Shown: piece after piece, positions 14,900 to 22,644 of the stretch
Layout: the number at the start of each line of letters is the position of its first letter
Numbering within the stretch: the stretch's first letter is position 1
NCBI GenBank assembly: GCA_003527225.1
Contig: DPXQ01000150.1
Location: forward strand, 1 to 23,483
Length of the DNA: 23,483 nucleotides
Source of the DNA: Rhizobium sp.
GTDB taxonomy: Bacteria; Pseudomonadota; Alphaproteobacteria; Rhizobiales; Rhizobiaceae
Direction of reading: 5' to 3'
Notes under the pieces: generated by a model
What the model saw: the letters and a program-made list of their open reading frames with translations, nothing else
What the model was told of the DNA's origin: nothing
Databases searched by the model: none
Translations under genes and position numbers: made by a program

Positions 14900-16189
14900 A
14901 TGTTCAATGCCCGTTCTTTCACCCGGCTGATCCAGGGCACTGCCCTGGCAGCGCTGCTGGGGGCCTCGCCGGCCTCGGCAGTTGATTTGGAGTTCTATTT
15001 CCCTGTTGCCGTCGGCGGGGCTGCCGCCGATCTGGTGCAGGCGCTCACCAACGAATACATGGCGCAGACCCCGGATGTGAAGATCACCCCGATCTATGCC
15101 GGCACCTATGTAGAGACCATGACCAAGACGCTGACCGCCGCGCGCGGGGGCAACCCGCCGCCCTTGTCGATGGTGGGGGCCGTGAACGTCTTCACCCTGC
15201 TCGATGAAGGTCTGATCGAGCCTTTCGAAGACGTGATGCCCGCAGCCGAAGCCAAGGCCTGGTTCGACGGATTCCTTCCCGCCTATGTCAATGACGCCAT
15301 GGTGGACGGCAAGCATTACGGCGTGCCGTTCCAGCGCTCGACCCCGGTCATGTACTGGAACAAGGCCGCCTTCAAGGAAGCCGGTCTCGATCCTGAAGTA
15401 CCGCCCGCGACCTGGGACGAAATGGTCGAAATGGGCAAAAAGCTGACGAAGAAGGACGCCAATGGCAACGTAACCCGATGGGGCGTGCGCATCCCGACGG
15501 CTGGCTTCCCCTATTGGCTGTTCCAAGGGTTGACCACGCCTGCAGGCGCCTTGCTGGCTAGCGCCGATGGCAAGACCACCTATTTCGACGCCCCTGAAGT
15601 GGTTCAATCGCTGGAATACCTGGTGAAACTGTCCAAGGTCGACGGGATCATGGCGCCGGGAACCATTGATTGGGGTGCGACGCCGAAAGCCTTCTTCGAA
15701 GGCGAAAGTGCGATCATCTGGACCACCACCGGCAACCTGACCAACATCCGGACCAATGCGCCCTTCGATTTCGGCGTTGCGATGCTGCCGGCCAAAAAGC
15801 AGCGCGGCGCGCCCACCGGCGGCGGCAGCTTCTTCCTGTTCAAGGATGCCAGCAAGGAACAGAAAACCGCCGCTGTCGCCTTCTTGCATTGGCTCACCGC
15901 GCCCAAGCAGGCTGCCCGCTGGTCGATGGAAACGGGCTATGTCGCCCCGTCCTATGCCGCCTGGGAAACTGACGCGATGAAAGCCTATGTCGCCGATTTT
16001 CCTGCGGCTCTGGTAGCCAAGGAGCAACTGCAATACGCCGTTCCGGAACTGGCGACCTATGACAACAGCCGCGTGACACAGATCCTGAACGCGGCGCTGG
16101 AAGCAGCAGTCGTCGGGCAGAAAACGCCCGAACAGGCGTTGAAGGATGCGCAGGCAGAAGCCGACGCCATCCTGGCCGCCTATCGCTGA
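14900..16189 (+). CDS. Extracellular solute-binding protein, family 1 (sugar or polyol)
   Basis: 429 residues, typical for UgpB-like CUT1 binding proteins. AAGGAG lies before the ATG at 14900. A Sec signal peptide ends at SPASA-V (about residue 27), so the mature protein is periplasmic. Family features include FYFPVAVGGAAADLV at the mature start, YGVPFQRSTPVMYWNKAAFK, PPATWDEM, FFEGESAI and GGGSFFLF. The STPVMYWN motif is shared with glycerol-3-phosphate and related binding proteins, but the ligand cannot be assigned. It follows the remnant copy and precedes the two permeases; a strong hairpin sits just after its stop. Confidence 0.93.
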   Translation: MFNARSFTRLIQGTALAALLGASPASAVDLEFYFPVAVGGAAADLVQALTNEYMAQTPDVKITPIYAGTYVETMTKTLTAARGGNPPPLSMVGAVNVFTLLDEGLIEPFEDVMPAAEAKAWFDGFLPAYVNDAMVDGKHYGVPFQRSTPVMYWNKAAFKEAGLDPEVPPATWDEMVEMGKKLTKKDANGNVTRWGVRIPTAGFPYWLFQGLTTPAGALLASADGKTTYFDAPEVVQSLEYLVKLSKVDGIMAPGTIDWGATPKAFFEGESAIIWTTTGNLTNIRTNAPFDFGVAMLPAKKQRGAPTGGGSFFLFKDASKEQKTAAVAFLHWLTAPKQAARWSMETGYVAPSYAAWETDAMKAYVADFPAALVAKEQLQYAVPELATYDNSRVTQILNAALEAAVVGQKTPEQALKDAQAEADAILAAYR

Positions 16190-16198
16190 GCCCACCTC

Positions 16199-16230
16199 GC
16201 AAGACCGCACCGTGCAAGGTGCGGTCTTGC
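16199..16230 (+). terminator. Strong hairpin between binding-protein and permease genes
   Basis: A 13-bp perfect stem (GCAAGACCGCACC with GGTGCGGTCTTGC) with a 6-base loop begins 10 bases after the binding-protein stop and is followed by CCTTTT. It is inside the operon, so it most likely acts as a partial terminator or mRNA 3' stabiliser, giving more binding protein than permease, as in the malE-malF gap. Confidence 0.7.
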
Positions 16231-16250
16231 CCTTTTCACAGGGATTTCCG

Positions 16251-17120
16251 ATGCGCCGCGAATGGATACAGGCCTGGGCCTTGCTGATGCCCGCGATGCT
16301 GCTATTGCTGGCATTCACCCATGTTCCGGCGCTGGAGACGCTGATCCAGAGCTTCTGGTCCACCGCGCGCGGCAAGCGCGCCGCCAGTTTTGTGGGCGCT
16401 GCGAACTACGCCAAAATGCTGACCGATCCGGTCTTTGCCAAGGTGATGTGGAACAACGTGATCTATGCCGCCGTGACGATCCCTGCCGCGATCGGCCTTT
16501 CGCTTTCGATGGCGTTGTTCGTGCATCGTAGACTGCCGGGGCTCGCCTTCCTGCGGGTGGCCTACTTCACGCCGACGGTGCTGCCCCTGATCGCGGTAGC
16601 CAATATCTGGATGTTCTTCTACACCCCCGGTTTCGGCCTGATCGACCAGATTCGCAGCATGTGGGGTCTGCCCGCGCAGAACTGGGTCGGCCAGTCGAAC
16701 ACCTCGCTCTGGGCGATGATCGCGGTGGCGGTGTGGAAAGAGGCGGGGTTCTTCATGATCTTCTATCTCGCCGCTCTGCAAACCATTCCGCAATCCCTTC
16801 GTGAAGCAGCGGCGCTGGAGGGCACCTCAGCCTGGACCTTCTTTCGCCGTGTGACCTGGCCCTTGATCATGCCGACGACGCTGTTCATTTCGGTCAATGC
16901 CGTGATCAACGCCTTCCGGTTGATCGACCATATCATCGTCATGACAAAGGGCGGGCCGAATGATGCCTCCAAATTGCTGCTCTATTACATCTACGAGATG
17001 GGCTTTGCCTATTGGGATACCGCATATGCTGCCACGCTGACCGTCGTGATGCTGGGGATCCTGATCGTGGTGGCGGTGGGGCAGTTCTTCGTGGCCGACC
17101 GGAAGGTACATTACAAATGA
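16251..17120 (+). CDS. Sugar ABC permease subunit 1 (UgpA/MalF-like)
   Basis: 289 residues from ATG 16251; upstream frame is rejected because it would run through the hairpin. About six membrane helices, starting at WALLMPAMLLLLAFTHVPAL. The ATPase-coupling EAA loop is REAAALEGTSAWTFFRRVTW followed by PLIMP. Forms a heterodimer with the second permease in the inner membrane. TGA of this gene overlaps the next start (ATGA). Confidence 0.93.
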   Translation: MRREWIQAWALLMPAMLLLLAFTHVPALETLIQSFWSTARGKRAASFVGAANYAKMLTDPVFAKVMWNNVIYAAVTIPAAIGLSLSMALFVHRRLPGLAFLRVAYFTPTVLPLIAVANIWMFFYTPGFGLIDQIRSMWGLPAQNWVGQSNTSLWAMIAVAVWKEAGFFMIFYLAALQTIPQSLREAAALEGTSAWTFFRRVTWPLIMPTTLFISVNAVINAFRLIDHIIVMTKGGPNDASKLLLYYIYEMGFAYWDTAYAATLTVVMLGILIVVAVGQFFVADRKVHYK

Positions 17121-17956
17121 CGGCACTTGCCCCGGCATCGAGCCGGTCGATGGAGACCGACCGCATCCTTACTTTGATAGGCGGCTGGGCGCTCGCGATT
17201 CTGTGGATCGCCCCCTTGGCCTATGCGGTCTGGACCGCCTTTCATCCTGCGGCCTATGAGACGCATTTCACCCTGACCGCTCCGCTGACGCTGGAGAATT
17301 TCGCCAAAGCGTGGACGCAAGCGCCTTTCGCGCGCTATTTTCTCAATACCGTGATGCTCGTCACCTCGATTCTTGTGGTGCAACTGGTTGTCTGCACACT
17401 TGCTGCCTTTGCTTTTGCCCGACTGCGCTTTCCGGGGCGGGGGCTCCTGTTCGCGCTGGTGCTGGTGCAACTGATGGTGATGCCCGACATCCTGCTTGTC
17501 GAGAATTACAAGACCATGCGCGATCTGGGCCTGGTCGATACCATCCTTGCGATCGGTCTGCCCTACATGGCGTCGGGCTTTGCGATCTTTCTTTTGCGCC
17601 AGACCTACATGACTATCCCGACCGAGCTTGACGATGCCGCGCGGGTCGAAGGCCTGGGCCTTCTCGGCCTGATCTGGCGGGTCTATGTGCCACTGGCCAA
17701 GCCGACCTACCTGGCCTTCGGCCTTGTCTCGGTTTCGGCGCATTGGAACAATTTTCTGTGGCCGCTGATCATCACCAATTCGGTTTCCACCCGGCCCTTG
17801 ACCGTGGGGCTTTCGGTCTTTGCCACCACTGACTCGGGCATTGAATGGGCGGTGATCAATGCCGCCACGCTCATCACCTCGGCGCCGCTCTTGATCGGCT
17901 TTCTGCTGTTCCAGCGGCAATTCGTGCAAAGTTTCATGCGCGCCGGAATCAAATGA
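17117..17956 (+). CDS. Sugar ABC permease subunit 2 (UgpE/MalG-like)
   Basis: 279 residues; the ATG at 17117 overlaps the preceding stop by four bases. Six membrane helices are expected, from LIGGWALAILWIAPLAYAVW onward. The EAA loop is DDAARVEGLGLLGLIWRVYV followed by PLAKP, and VSAHWNNFLWPLI near the end is typical of the MalG-like half. Partner of the upstream permease. Longer frame to 17012 lies inside the previous gene and is not used. Confidence 0.93.
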   Translation: MTALAPASSRSMETDRILTLIGGWALAILWIAPLAYAVWTAFHPAAYETHFTLTAPLTLENFAKAWTQAPFARYFLNTVMLVTSILVVQLVVCTLAAFAFARLRFPGRGLLFALVLVQLMVMPDILLVENYKTMRDLGLVDTILAIGLPYMASGFAIFLLRQTYMTIPTELDDAARVEGLGLLGLIWRVYVPLAKPTYLAFGLVSVSAHWNNFLWPLIITNSVSTRPLTVGLSVFATTDSGIEWAVINAATLITSAPLLIGFLLFQRQFVQSFMRAGIK

Positions 17957-17970
17957 CAAAAGGAAAAACC

Positions 17971-18789
17971 ATGCCGCTGCCCCGTCTGGGCGTTGCCCTC
18001 AAACATGCCGATCTTGCCGTTTTGCACGACTGGATATTCGAGCATGACCGCGCCATCGAGATTCAGGACTTTGTTTTTCCCGATGTCATAACGGGTGATA
18101 CCGCTCCGCTGGTGGCCGCTTACCGGCAGGCGTTGGCGGGGCATCAGGGTTTGCTCGGCATTCATGGGCCATTCTTCGGGCTGGATTTGGCCAACCCCGA
18201 TGCCGAGATCCGAGCCGTGATCCAGCGCCGCCTAATCCAGGGGTTGGAGGTGGCCGCGGCGCTGGAGGCGACGTATATGGTGGTGCACAGCCCCTTCACC
18301 TATTGGCAGGTGCTGAACCGAGCCAATTACCCCGCCCTGCACGGTCAGATGTTCGATGCAGTGACCGCTTGCCTGGTTCCGGTGCTGGCGCGCGCCGCCG
18401 AGTGCGGCTGCATCTTGATGCTGGAAAACATCGACGATACCAATCCCGCCGACCGGGTCGACCTGGTGGCGGCGATCGGCCACCCCAATCTTGAGGTGTC
18501 ACTGGATACCGGCCACGCGCACCTGGCCCATGGGCGCTACAACGCGCCACCGGTAGTCGATTTCATCGCCGCCGCCGGAGCGCGCCTTGGCCATGTGCAT
18601 CTGCAAGATGCCGACGCCTATGCCGACCGCCACTGGCACCCCGGCGAGGGCACGATTTCCTGGGGCCCTGTGTTCGATGCGCTCGCCGCCCTGCCGGTGC
18701 AGCCTAGGCTGATCCTCGAGGTCCGGGGCAACATGCACCGCCTGCCTGGCACCGTGGCGCGTCTGGAGGCGTTGGGTCTGGCCTGCTGA
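17971..18789 (+). CDS. Sugar phosphate isomerase/epimerase-like TIM-barrel protein
   Basis: 272 residues from ATG 17971, preceded by AAAGGA; an ATG at 17953 overlapping the permease stop would add six residues. The protein belongs to the xylose-isomerase-like/AP endonuclease 2 superfamily. Likely metal ligands are the glutamate in LMLENIDD, the aspartate and histidine in SLDTGHAHLAHG, histidines in GHVHLQDAD and the glutamate in LILEVRG. Proteins of this type isomerise or epimerise keto-sugars or act on inositol derivatives. Its place at the end of the importer operon suggests it processes the imported compound in the cytoplasm. The exact reaction is unknown. Confidence 0.88.
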   Translation: MPLPRLGVALKHADLAVLHDWIFEHDRAIEIQDFVFPDVITGDTAPLVAAYRQALAGHQGLLGIHGPFFGLDLANPDAEIRAVIQRRLIQGLEVAAALEATYMVVHSPFTYWQVLNRANYPALHGQMFDAVTACLVPVLARAAECGCILMLENIDDTNPADRVDLVAAIGHPNLEVSLDTGHAHLAHGRYNAPPVVDFIAAAGARLGHVHLQDADAYADRHWHPGEGTISWGPVFDALAALPVQPRLILEVRGNMHRLPGTVARLEALGLAC

Positions 18790-18799
18790 TCCCGTTCCG

Positions 18800-18833
18800 G
18801 GTCCGCGAGAGGACCGGTCCCGTTGCCGGCAAC
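18800..18833 (+). terminator. Compound palindromes after the sugar operon
   Basis: Three nested symmetries follow the stop at 18789: GGTCC-N6-GGACC (18800-18815), GGACCGGTCC (18811-18820) and GTTGCCGGCAAC (18822-18833). They could end transcription structurally, but no T-run follows. Confidence 0.35.
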
Positions 18834-19213
18834 GCCACGCCTGGTTCGAGAACGCCTTGGGCCAACTGTGCGGGTATAGGTCCGGACGATCCCTTAGCCT
18901 GCGGCGCGGTTCGGCACGTGTTCGCGCCACGCTGGGGTATCTGGACCGACGGTCGTAGGAGCTCGGTGGTGCCCCGCGCGGAGGTCCAGGAAGTTTGGCC
19001 TGACGCGTGGCGGACGTCTATTCTGGGTGGAAAGTTTCCCACTCGGATCAGTCCGCCGGGGTGGGTAACAGGGCACTGTCGTCGCGCGGCGAGTTGATCA
19101 TGCCCTCGGTGACTGACTATAAGTTCAAGTCTACCTGAGAATGGCCCGTTCAGCCGTCGTGTACGATGACGTGCGAAGTCCTAGCCATGAATGCAAGCCT
19201 TGTCGCCTGATAT
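18834..19213. other. 380-base stretch with no supported gene
   Basis: Frames on both strands are short or skewed to Arg/Pro/Ser, as expected for GC-rich non-coding DNA. No RNA gene or IS end is evident. It separates the plus-strand sugar operon from the convergent minus-strand sorAB operon. Confidence 0.4.
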
Positions 19214-19241
19214 GGAATGCCGCGCCATGGCGCGGCATTCC
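19214..19241. repeat. Perfect 28-bp palindrome downstream of sorB
   Basis: GGAATGCCGCGCCA (19214-19227) is followed directly by its exact reverse complement (19228-19241). It starts 27 bases beyond the sorB stop at 19268 on the minus strand. A hairpin with an unpaired CATG or CCATGG loop would be very stable. No T-run flanks it, so a terminator role is likely but not classical. Confidence 0.6.
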
Positions 19242-19267
19242 TGGGTTGTAGTCGAACCATATCCGCG

Positions 19268-19573
19268 TCAGTAGGTCTCGGCGAGATAGGCGGCGATCGC
19301 CTTTGCATCGGCCTCGTCGATCGTGGCGTGATACACCTTGATCATCTTGGCGACTTCCGCTTCCCAGAAGGCAGCCCCTTTGCCCGGAGGTTGATAGGCA
19401 ATGTAGTCAACCGAATGGCAGGCGAAGCAGTTAGCCTCGGCCGCCGAGTAGCCGGGCTCGCGGCCGGGCTTCAGCACGGCAGTTTCTTCAGGCAGTTCGT
19501 AAGTTATCGGTTGCGCAAGAGCGGGTGCGGTAACGACCATCAATGAAAGTAACACTGGCAGGGTAGTTTTCAT
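19268..19573 (-). CDS. sorB: SorB-like periplasmic cytochrome c (sulfite dehydrogenase subunit)
   Basis: 101 residues from ATG 19573, preceded by AAGGAG; the longer frame to 19738 lies inside sorA and is rejected. The signal peptide ends near APALA-Q (residue 20). One heme c site, C49-F-A-C52-H53, and a probable axial methionine, M77 (VAKMIKVYH). Size and position directly after a molybdenum sulfite oxidase match SorB, which takes electrons from SorA and passes them to the respiratory chain. The gap to the sorA stop is 11 bases. Alternative: another small class I cytochrome partner. Confidence 0.85.
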   Translation of the reverse strand: MKTTLPVLLSLMVVTAPALAQPITYELPEETAVLKPGREPGYSAAEANCFACHSVDYIAYQPPGKGAAFWEAEVAKMIKVYHATIDEADAKAIAAYLAETY

Positions 19574-19584
19574 GGCATGCTCCT

Positions 19585-20808
19585 TCAGACTGCGGTCAGC
19601 TGCGTCGTTTCGATGACGTTGCGCATGTAGCCGGCGGGGTTCCAGAGGGCGGAGGCCGGCTGGGTTTGACCGATGCGGTTGGTCGCGCGGACCATCAGCT
19701 GGTGTTGTCCCGGCTTGAGCCGTAGCGACGAAGTCCATTCGCGGAAGGAGTAGCGTCCGAGATCATCGCCCAATCGCGTGGAGTGCCAGTTTGAGCCACC
19801 ATCGCTCGAGACCGCTACCTCGGTGATGCCATAGCCGCCGTCGAAGGCGATGCCGCGCAGCGCCACCTCGCCGGCCGGCACCGAGGCTCCGTCGGCATGG
19901 CTGGTCAGAAAGGAGCGGATGCTGAAGCGGTTGATGGGAACCGACGCCGAGGGCGTCTTGCCCGGTTCGACGCATGCGCAGTCATTTGCCGGAATGCGGT
20001 ACGCCGTCTTCATCCAGAAACTCTCGAGCGGCGCGTCCAGGACTTCGATCCGGTCAAGGTGCTTCACCCAATAGGTGCCGTAATAGCCCGGAACGACCAG
20101 ACGCAACGGAAAACCGTTCAGCCAGGGAAGATCCTCGCCGTTCATGGCCCAGGCCAGCATCACCTCACCGTCCATTGCGTGATCGAGCCCAAGCGATTTT
20201 GTGAAATCCGGCGTGTCCGGGTTCACGGGTCCGTCCAACCCGCCAAATGCGACCTCGATCGCGCCGTCTTCGACGCCGGCCCGTTCGAGAACGGTGCGCA
20301 GCGCGACGCCCGTCCAGCGTGCATTGCCCATAGCGCCATTGCCGAGTTGCCCGCCACCAACGCGCGGTTCGACGAAGCCGCGGCTGTTGCCCGAACATTG
20401 GTGGACAGCCACGATTTCGACGGGATCGAACGCGGTTTTCAGCTCCTTCAGGGACAGCGAGAGCGGCGTGCGCACCCGTCCGGAAACCTCCAGCCGGAAG
20501 GTTTCGGGGTCGATCTCGGTGGGAATGCCCGCAAGGTGATAGCGTACGAAGAACGCATCATTGGGCGTCAATATACCCTCGTTGAACACCTCGAACGGGG
20601 TTTCGAGCTGCGGGGGCCTTGCGCTCAGCCCGATCATCGGGCGCTTGCCTGGATAGACGACGAGTTCGCGCTCACCATTCTCGAAGGGCAATCGCGCCGT
20701 CTCCGCAAAGGCTGCGCCAATACCTTTCCCGCCTAACAATCCAAACCCCATGCCCATGCCGATCGCGGTCTTACCGGAAGCGATCAGCATCTGCCTTCTG
20801 GTTACCAT
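19585..20808 (-). CDS. sorA: Molybdenum-dependent sulfite dehydrogenase, SorA/SoxC-like
   Basis: 407 residues. The N-terminus (VTRRQMLIASGKTAIGMG) is a twin-arginine signal, so it is exported folded with its molybdopterin cofactor. The Moco-binding sulfite oxidase core runs from about 60 to 290, with the ligand cysteine C138 in HQCSGNSRG and PGYYGTYWVKHL near the substrate site. Residues about 300-400 form the Mo-cofactor dimerisation domain (GYGITEVAVSSDGG, ending in NPAGYMRNVIE). There is no heme domain, so it needs the cytochrome encoded next. It oxidises sulfite to sulfate in the periplasm. SoxC (sulfane dehydrogenase) is related, but no other sox genes are here. GGAGG precedes the ATG at 20808. 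Confidence 0.9.
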   Translation of the reverse strand: MVTRRQMLIASGKTAIGMGMGFGLLGGKGIGAAFAETARLPFENGERELVVYPGKRPMIGLSARPPQLETPFEVFNEGILTPNDAFFVRYHLAGIPTEIDPETFRLEVSGRVRTPLSLSLKELKTAFDPVEIVAVHQCSGNSRGFVEPRVGGGQLGNGAMGNARWTGVALRTVLERAGVEDGAIEVAFGGLDGPVNPDTPDFTKSLGLDHAMDGEVMLAWAMNGEDLPWLNGFPLRLVVPGYYGTYWVKHLDRIEVLDAPLESFWMKTAYRIPANDCACVEPGKTPSASVPINRFSIRSFLTSHADGASVPAGEVALRGIAFDGGYGITEVAVSSDGGSNWHSTRLGDDLGRYSFREWTSSLRLKPGQHQLMVRATNRIGQTQPASALWNPAGYMRNVIETTQLTAV

Positions 20809-20867
20809 GAGTTCCTCCCTCTTTGCGTTTGCCCGGGCCGCCAGATGGACAGCCCAACGAGAGAAGA

Positions 20868-20893
20868 AACGATCGGAGCGCCGGATTTATTCC
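20868..20893 (-). promoter_or_regulatory. Candidate ECF-sigma promoter of sorAB
   Basis: Minus strand reads GGAATAA (20887-20893), 15 bases, then CGTT (20868-20871), about 60 bases upstream of the sorA ATG. GGAA-type -35 with CGT(T) -10 is the general form of ECF promoters in alphaproteobacteria. The adjacent ECF gene is the obvious candidate user. I saw no second copy upstream of the ECF gene. Confidence 0.5.
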
Positions 20894-20923
20894 GTGGCCG
20901 ACAGAATTTTGAGATTTTTCTGA

Positions 20924-21736
20924 TCAGCCCAGACAGTGTTCTCGGGCGGTAGACAGAACAGCGATCAGATTGTTGTCATTCACGCCGTCGCGCTGCGTCG
21001 CGGTTGCGAGTGATCCAGCTATTGCGGCAAATCGTGCATGATTCATGTCGCGGGAAATCAGGACATAGTGTTGCGCTGCCGACCAGCGCGCTATCTGAAG
21101 ATTGTTCAGGGTCTCAATGACCAGTTGTGTCGTGGCAGGGATTCTGCCGGATACAGGGGTTTCGAACAGACTGAGCCGGCAACTGTTCGGTCCTATATAG
21201 TTGGCCTGGCTCGCAGTCGTCCCGGAGTGCAGCGCGATGTTTCCGGTCTCCACGAGCTGCAGCCCGGTCGCAGTGATAAGATTGGACAGTCGCGGATCCG
21301 TCGGCGTTACCATCGCGTGGCCCTGTGATGCCGCCGCACCCCATGCCTCATAAGCCTCCGCCATTCGCAGCAAATCTGCGTTGCTTGTGGATACCAGGCG
21401 GGAGACGGCAAACACGCGATCTCCTTCCACCTCGGCCGACTGGAAGAACAGAATGCCAACTGCAGGCGACAATGACAGCATGGCCACTGTCGCGAATCCG
21501 GCCAGTCGCCGTCCGCGGAGCCTGCCCGTCTTGGGTTTGAGAGCGTCGACTTGCACCGGTTCGACGTCCCCGCCAATAGCAGACACGCCGGCTCGAAGCG
21601 CCTGCAGCACGGAGACTTGTTGCGCGAGCATGGGATCGGCAGCAACTGCTCGCCCGACGCGTGCCGTCTCCTTGGGCGAGAGTTCACCGTCCACATAGGC
21701 GCTCAAGGTCTCGAAGGAGACTGTACCATCAGTCAT
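20924..21736 (-). CDS. Membrane anti-sigma factor
   Basis: 270 residues from ATG 21736, which overlaps the ECF sigma stop by eight bases; the longer frame to 21811 is inside that gene. Residues 1-50 (FETLSAYVDGELSPKETARV) form the cytoplasmic sigma-binding domain common to anti-sigma factors; the zinc HxxxCxxC motif is absent. One membrane helix is near 78-98 (LAGFATVAMLSLSPAVGILF). The remaining about 170 residues are periplasmic and not recognised; they probably sense the inducing signal. It should hold the ECF sigma inactive until that signal arrives. Followed by a 115-base gap holding the sorA promoter. Confidence 0.85.
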   Translation of the reverse strand: MTDGTVSFETLSAYVDGELSPKETARVGRAVAADPMLAQQVSVLQALRAGVSAIGGDVEPVQVDALKPKTGRLRGRRLAGFATVAMLSLSPAVGILFFQSAEVEGDRVFAVSRLVSTSNADLLRMAEAYEAWGAAASQGHAMVTPTDPRLSNLITATGLQLVETGNIALHSGTTASQANYIGPNSCRLSLFETPVSGRIPATTQLVIETLNNLQIARWSAAQHYVLISRDMNHARFAAIAGSLATATQRDGVNDNNLIAVLSTAREHCLG

Positions 21737-22271
21737 GTCGGCCTCTCCGGGCGGCGCTCGCGCGGAAAGGAACGACGCCTTCGTCGGAGAGCTGCCGCAA
21801 GAGTCTCTCACGCGCGCGACTAACCCTGCTCATGATGGTCCCCCGGTTCACGTCGAGTAGCTTTGCAGCTTCATCGTAGCTGAAACCGGCGATATCAACC
21901 AGCGCCAGAACGTCGCGGTGATCGGCACCGAGGGCAAAGAATGCCTGCCGGATCACCATCCTGTTCAGGATCAGATCTTCGGACGGCAGATCCGAGGGGA
22001 TATCAGCACCATCGGGGTGCGAGCGCGACATCCAGGCATCCTGGCGCAGTTGTGTGCGGTGGTCATCGATCCACAAGTTGCGAACAATCCGCGTGATCCA
22101 TGCCCGGAACGCGGCGTCATCATTCGGCACCTTCCTGCTTTCCATGGCCCGGACGATCGCGTTTTGAATCAGGTCGCCAGCCTTGTCCCGGTCTCGCGTC
22201 AGTGCGAAAGCATATCCGGTCAGTCGCCGTGACATCGCGTGCAGCATTGCCCAGTGGTCTGGTGTGAACAT
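21729..22271 (-). CDS. ECF RNA polymerase sigma factor
   Basis: 180 residues; ATG 22271 has a very strong GGAGGAGG just upstream. Region 2 covers about 15-85 (YAFALTRDRDKAGDLIQNAI, FRAWITRIVRNLWIDDHR) and region 4 about 115-170 (VLALVDIAGFSYDEAAKLLD, then RGTIMSRVSRARERL). Regions 1 and 3 are missing, as in all ECF factors. It overlaps the anti-sigma gene, the standard arrangement. The neighbouring sorAB genes are its likely targets. In Sinorhizobium meliloti the ECF factors RpoE1 and RpoE4 respond to sulfite and control a sorT operon, so a similar sulfite-stress role is plausible. Orthology was not tested. Confidence 0.93.
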   Translation of the reverse strand: MFTPDHWAMLHAMSRRLTGYAFALTRDRDKAGDLIQNAIVRAMESRKVPNDDAAFRAWITRIVRNLWIDDHRTQLRQDAWMSRSHPDGADIPSDLPSEDLILNRMVIRQAFFALGADHRDVLALVDIAGFSYDEAAKLLDVNRGTIMSRVSRARERLLRQLSDEGVVPFRASAARRGRHD

Positions 22272-22644
22272 GTCCTCCTCCCTGGGCCAAAGTCTTGCAT
22301 GGAGCCGCGGGAAAATCCAGCGGTGGCTCCGACGGGTTTATCGACTTGCCACCAGCCTACAGCGAACCCGCCGCGACGCGGTTCCCGCCATAAGACACTT
22401 CCTGATTCTTGGATAGGTCTCCGGTTGGTCCAGAGTAATTCCGGATAATTCGGGGAAGCCCTGTTCTTCTAATGGTGTGTATGATCCAGTGATGACATCG
22501 TTGTAACGCTATATCCGCTATTGGGCGGCTACCAATCGGAATTTCCGCCTGCATCGTTTGCCCGTGGCAAACGTGCAAAGGGAAATTTTGCGGATCATTC
22601 GTTCTGCTTTGGGGCTATACAGCCCGGGCGACTGGAGGATGCAA
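22272..22644. other. Intergenic region upstream of the ECF gene
   Basis: 373 bases without a gene. It must contain the ECF promoter, but no convincing -35/-10 pair or GGAATAA-CGTT element was found. A perfect 8-bp stem, CGTTTGCC-cgt-GGCAAACG (22555-22573), lies about 70 bases past the stop of the dehydratase gene and may help terminate it. Confidence 0.4.

Noticed and set aside
14828..16375. 515-codon minus-strand frame opposite the sugar-binding-protein gene
   Set aside because: Shadow; the plus strand encodes a full solute-binding protein with signal peptide and ribosome site.
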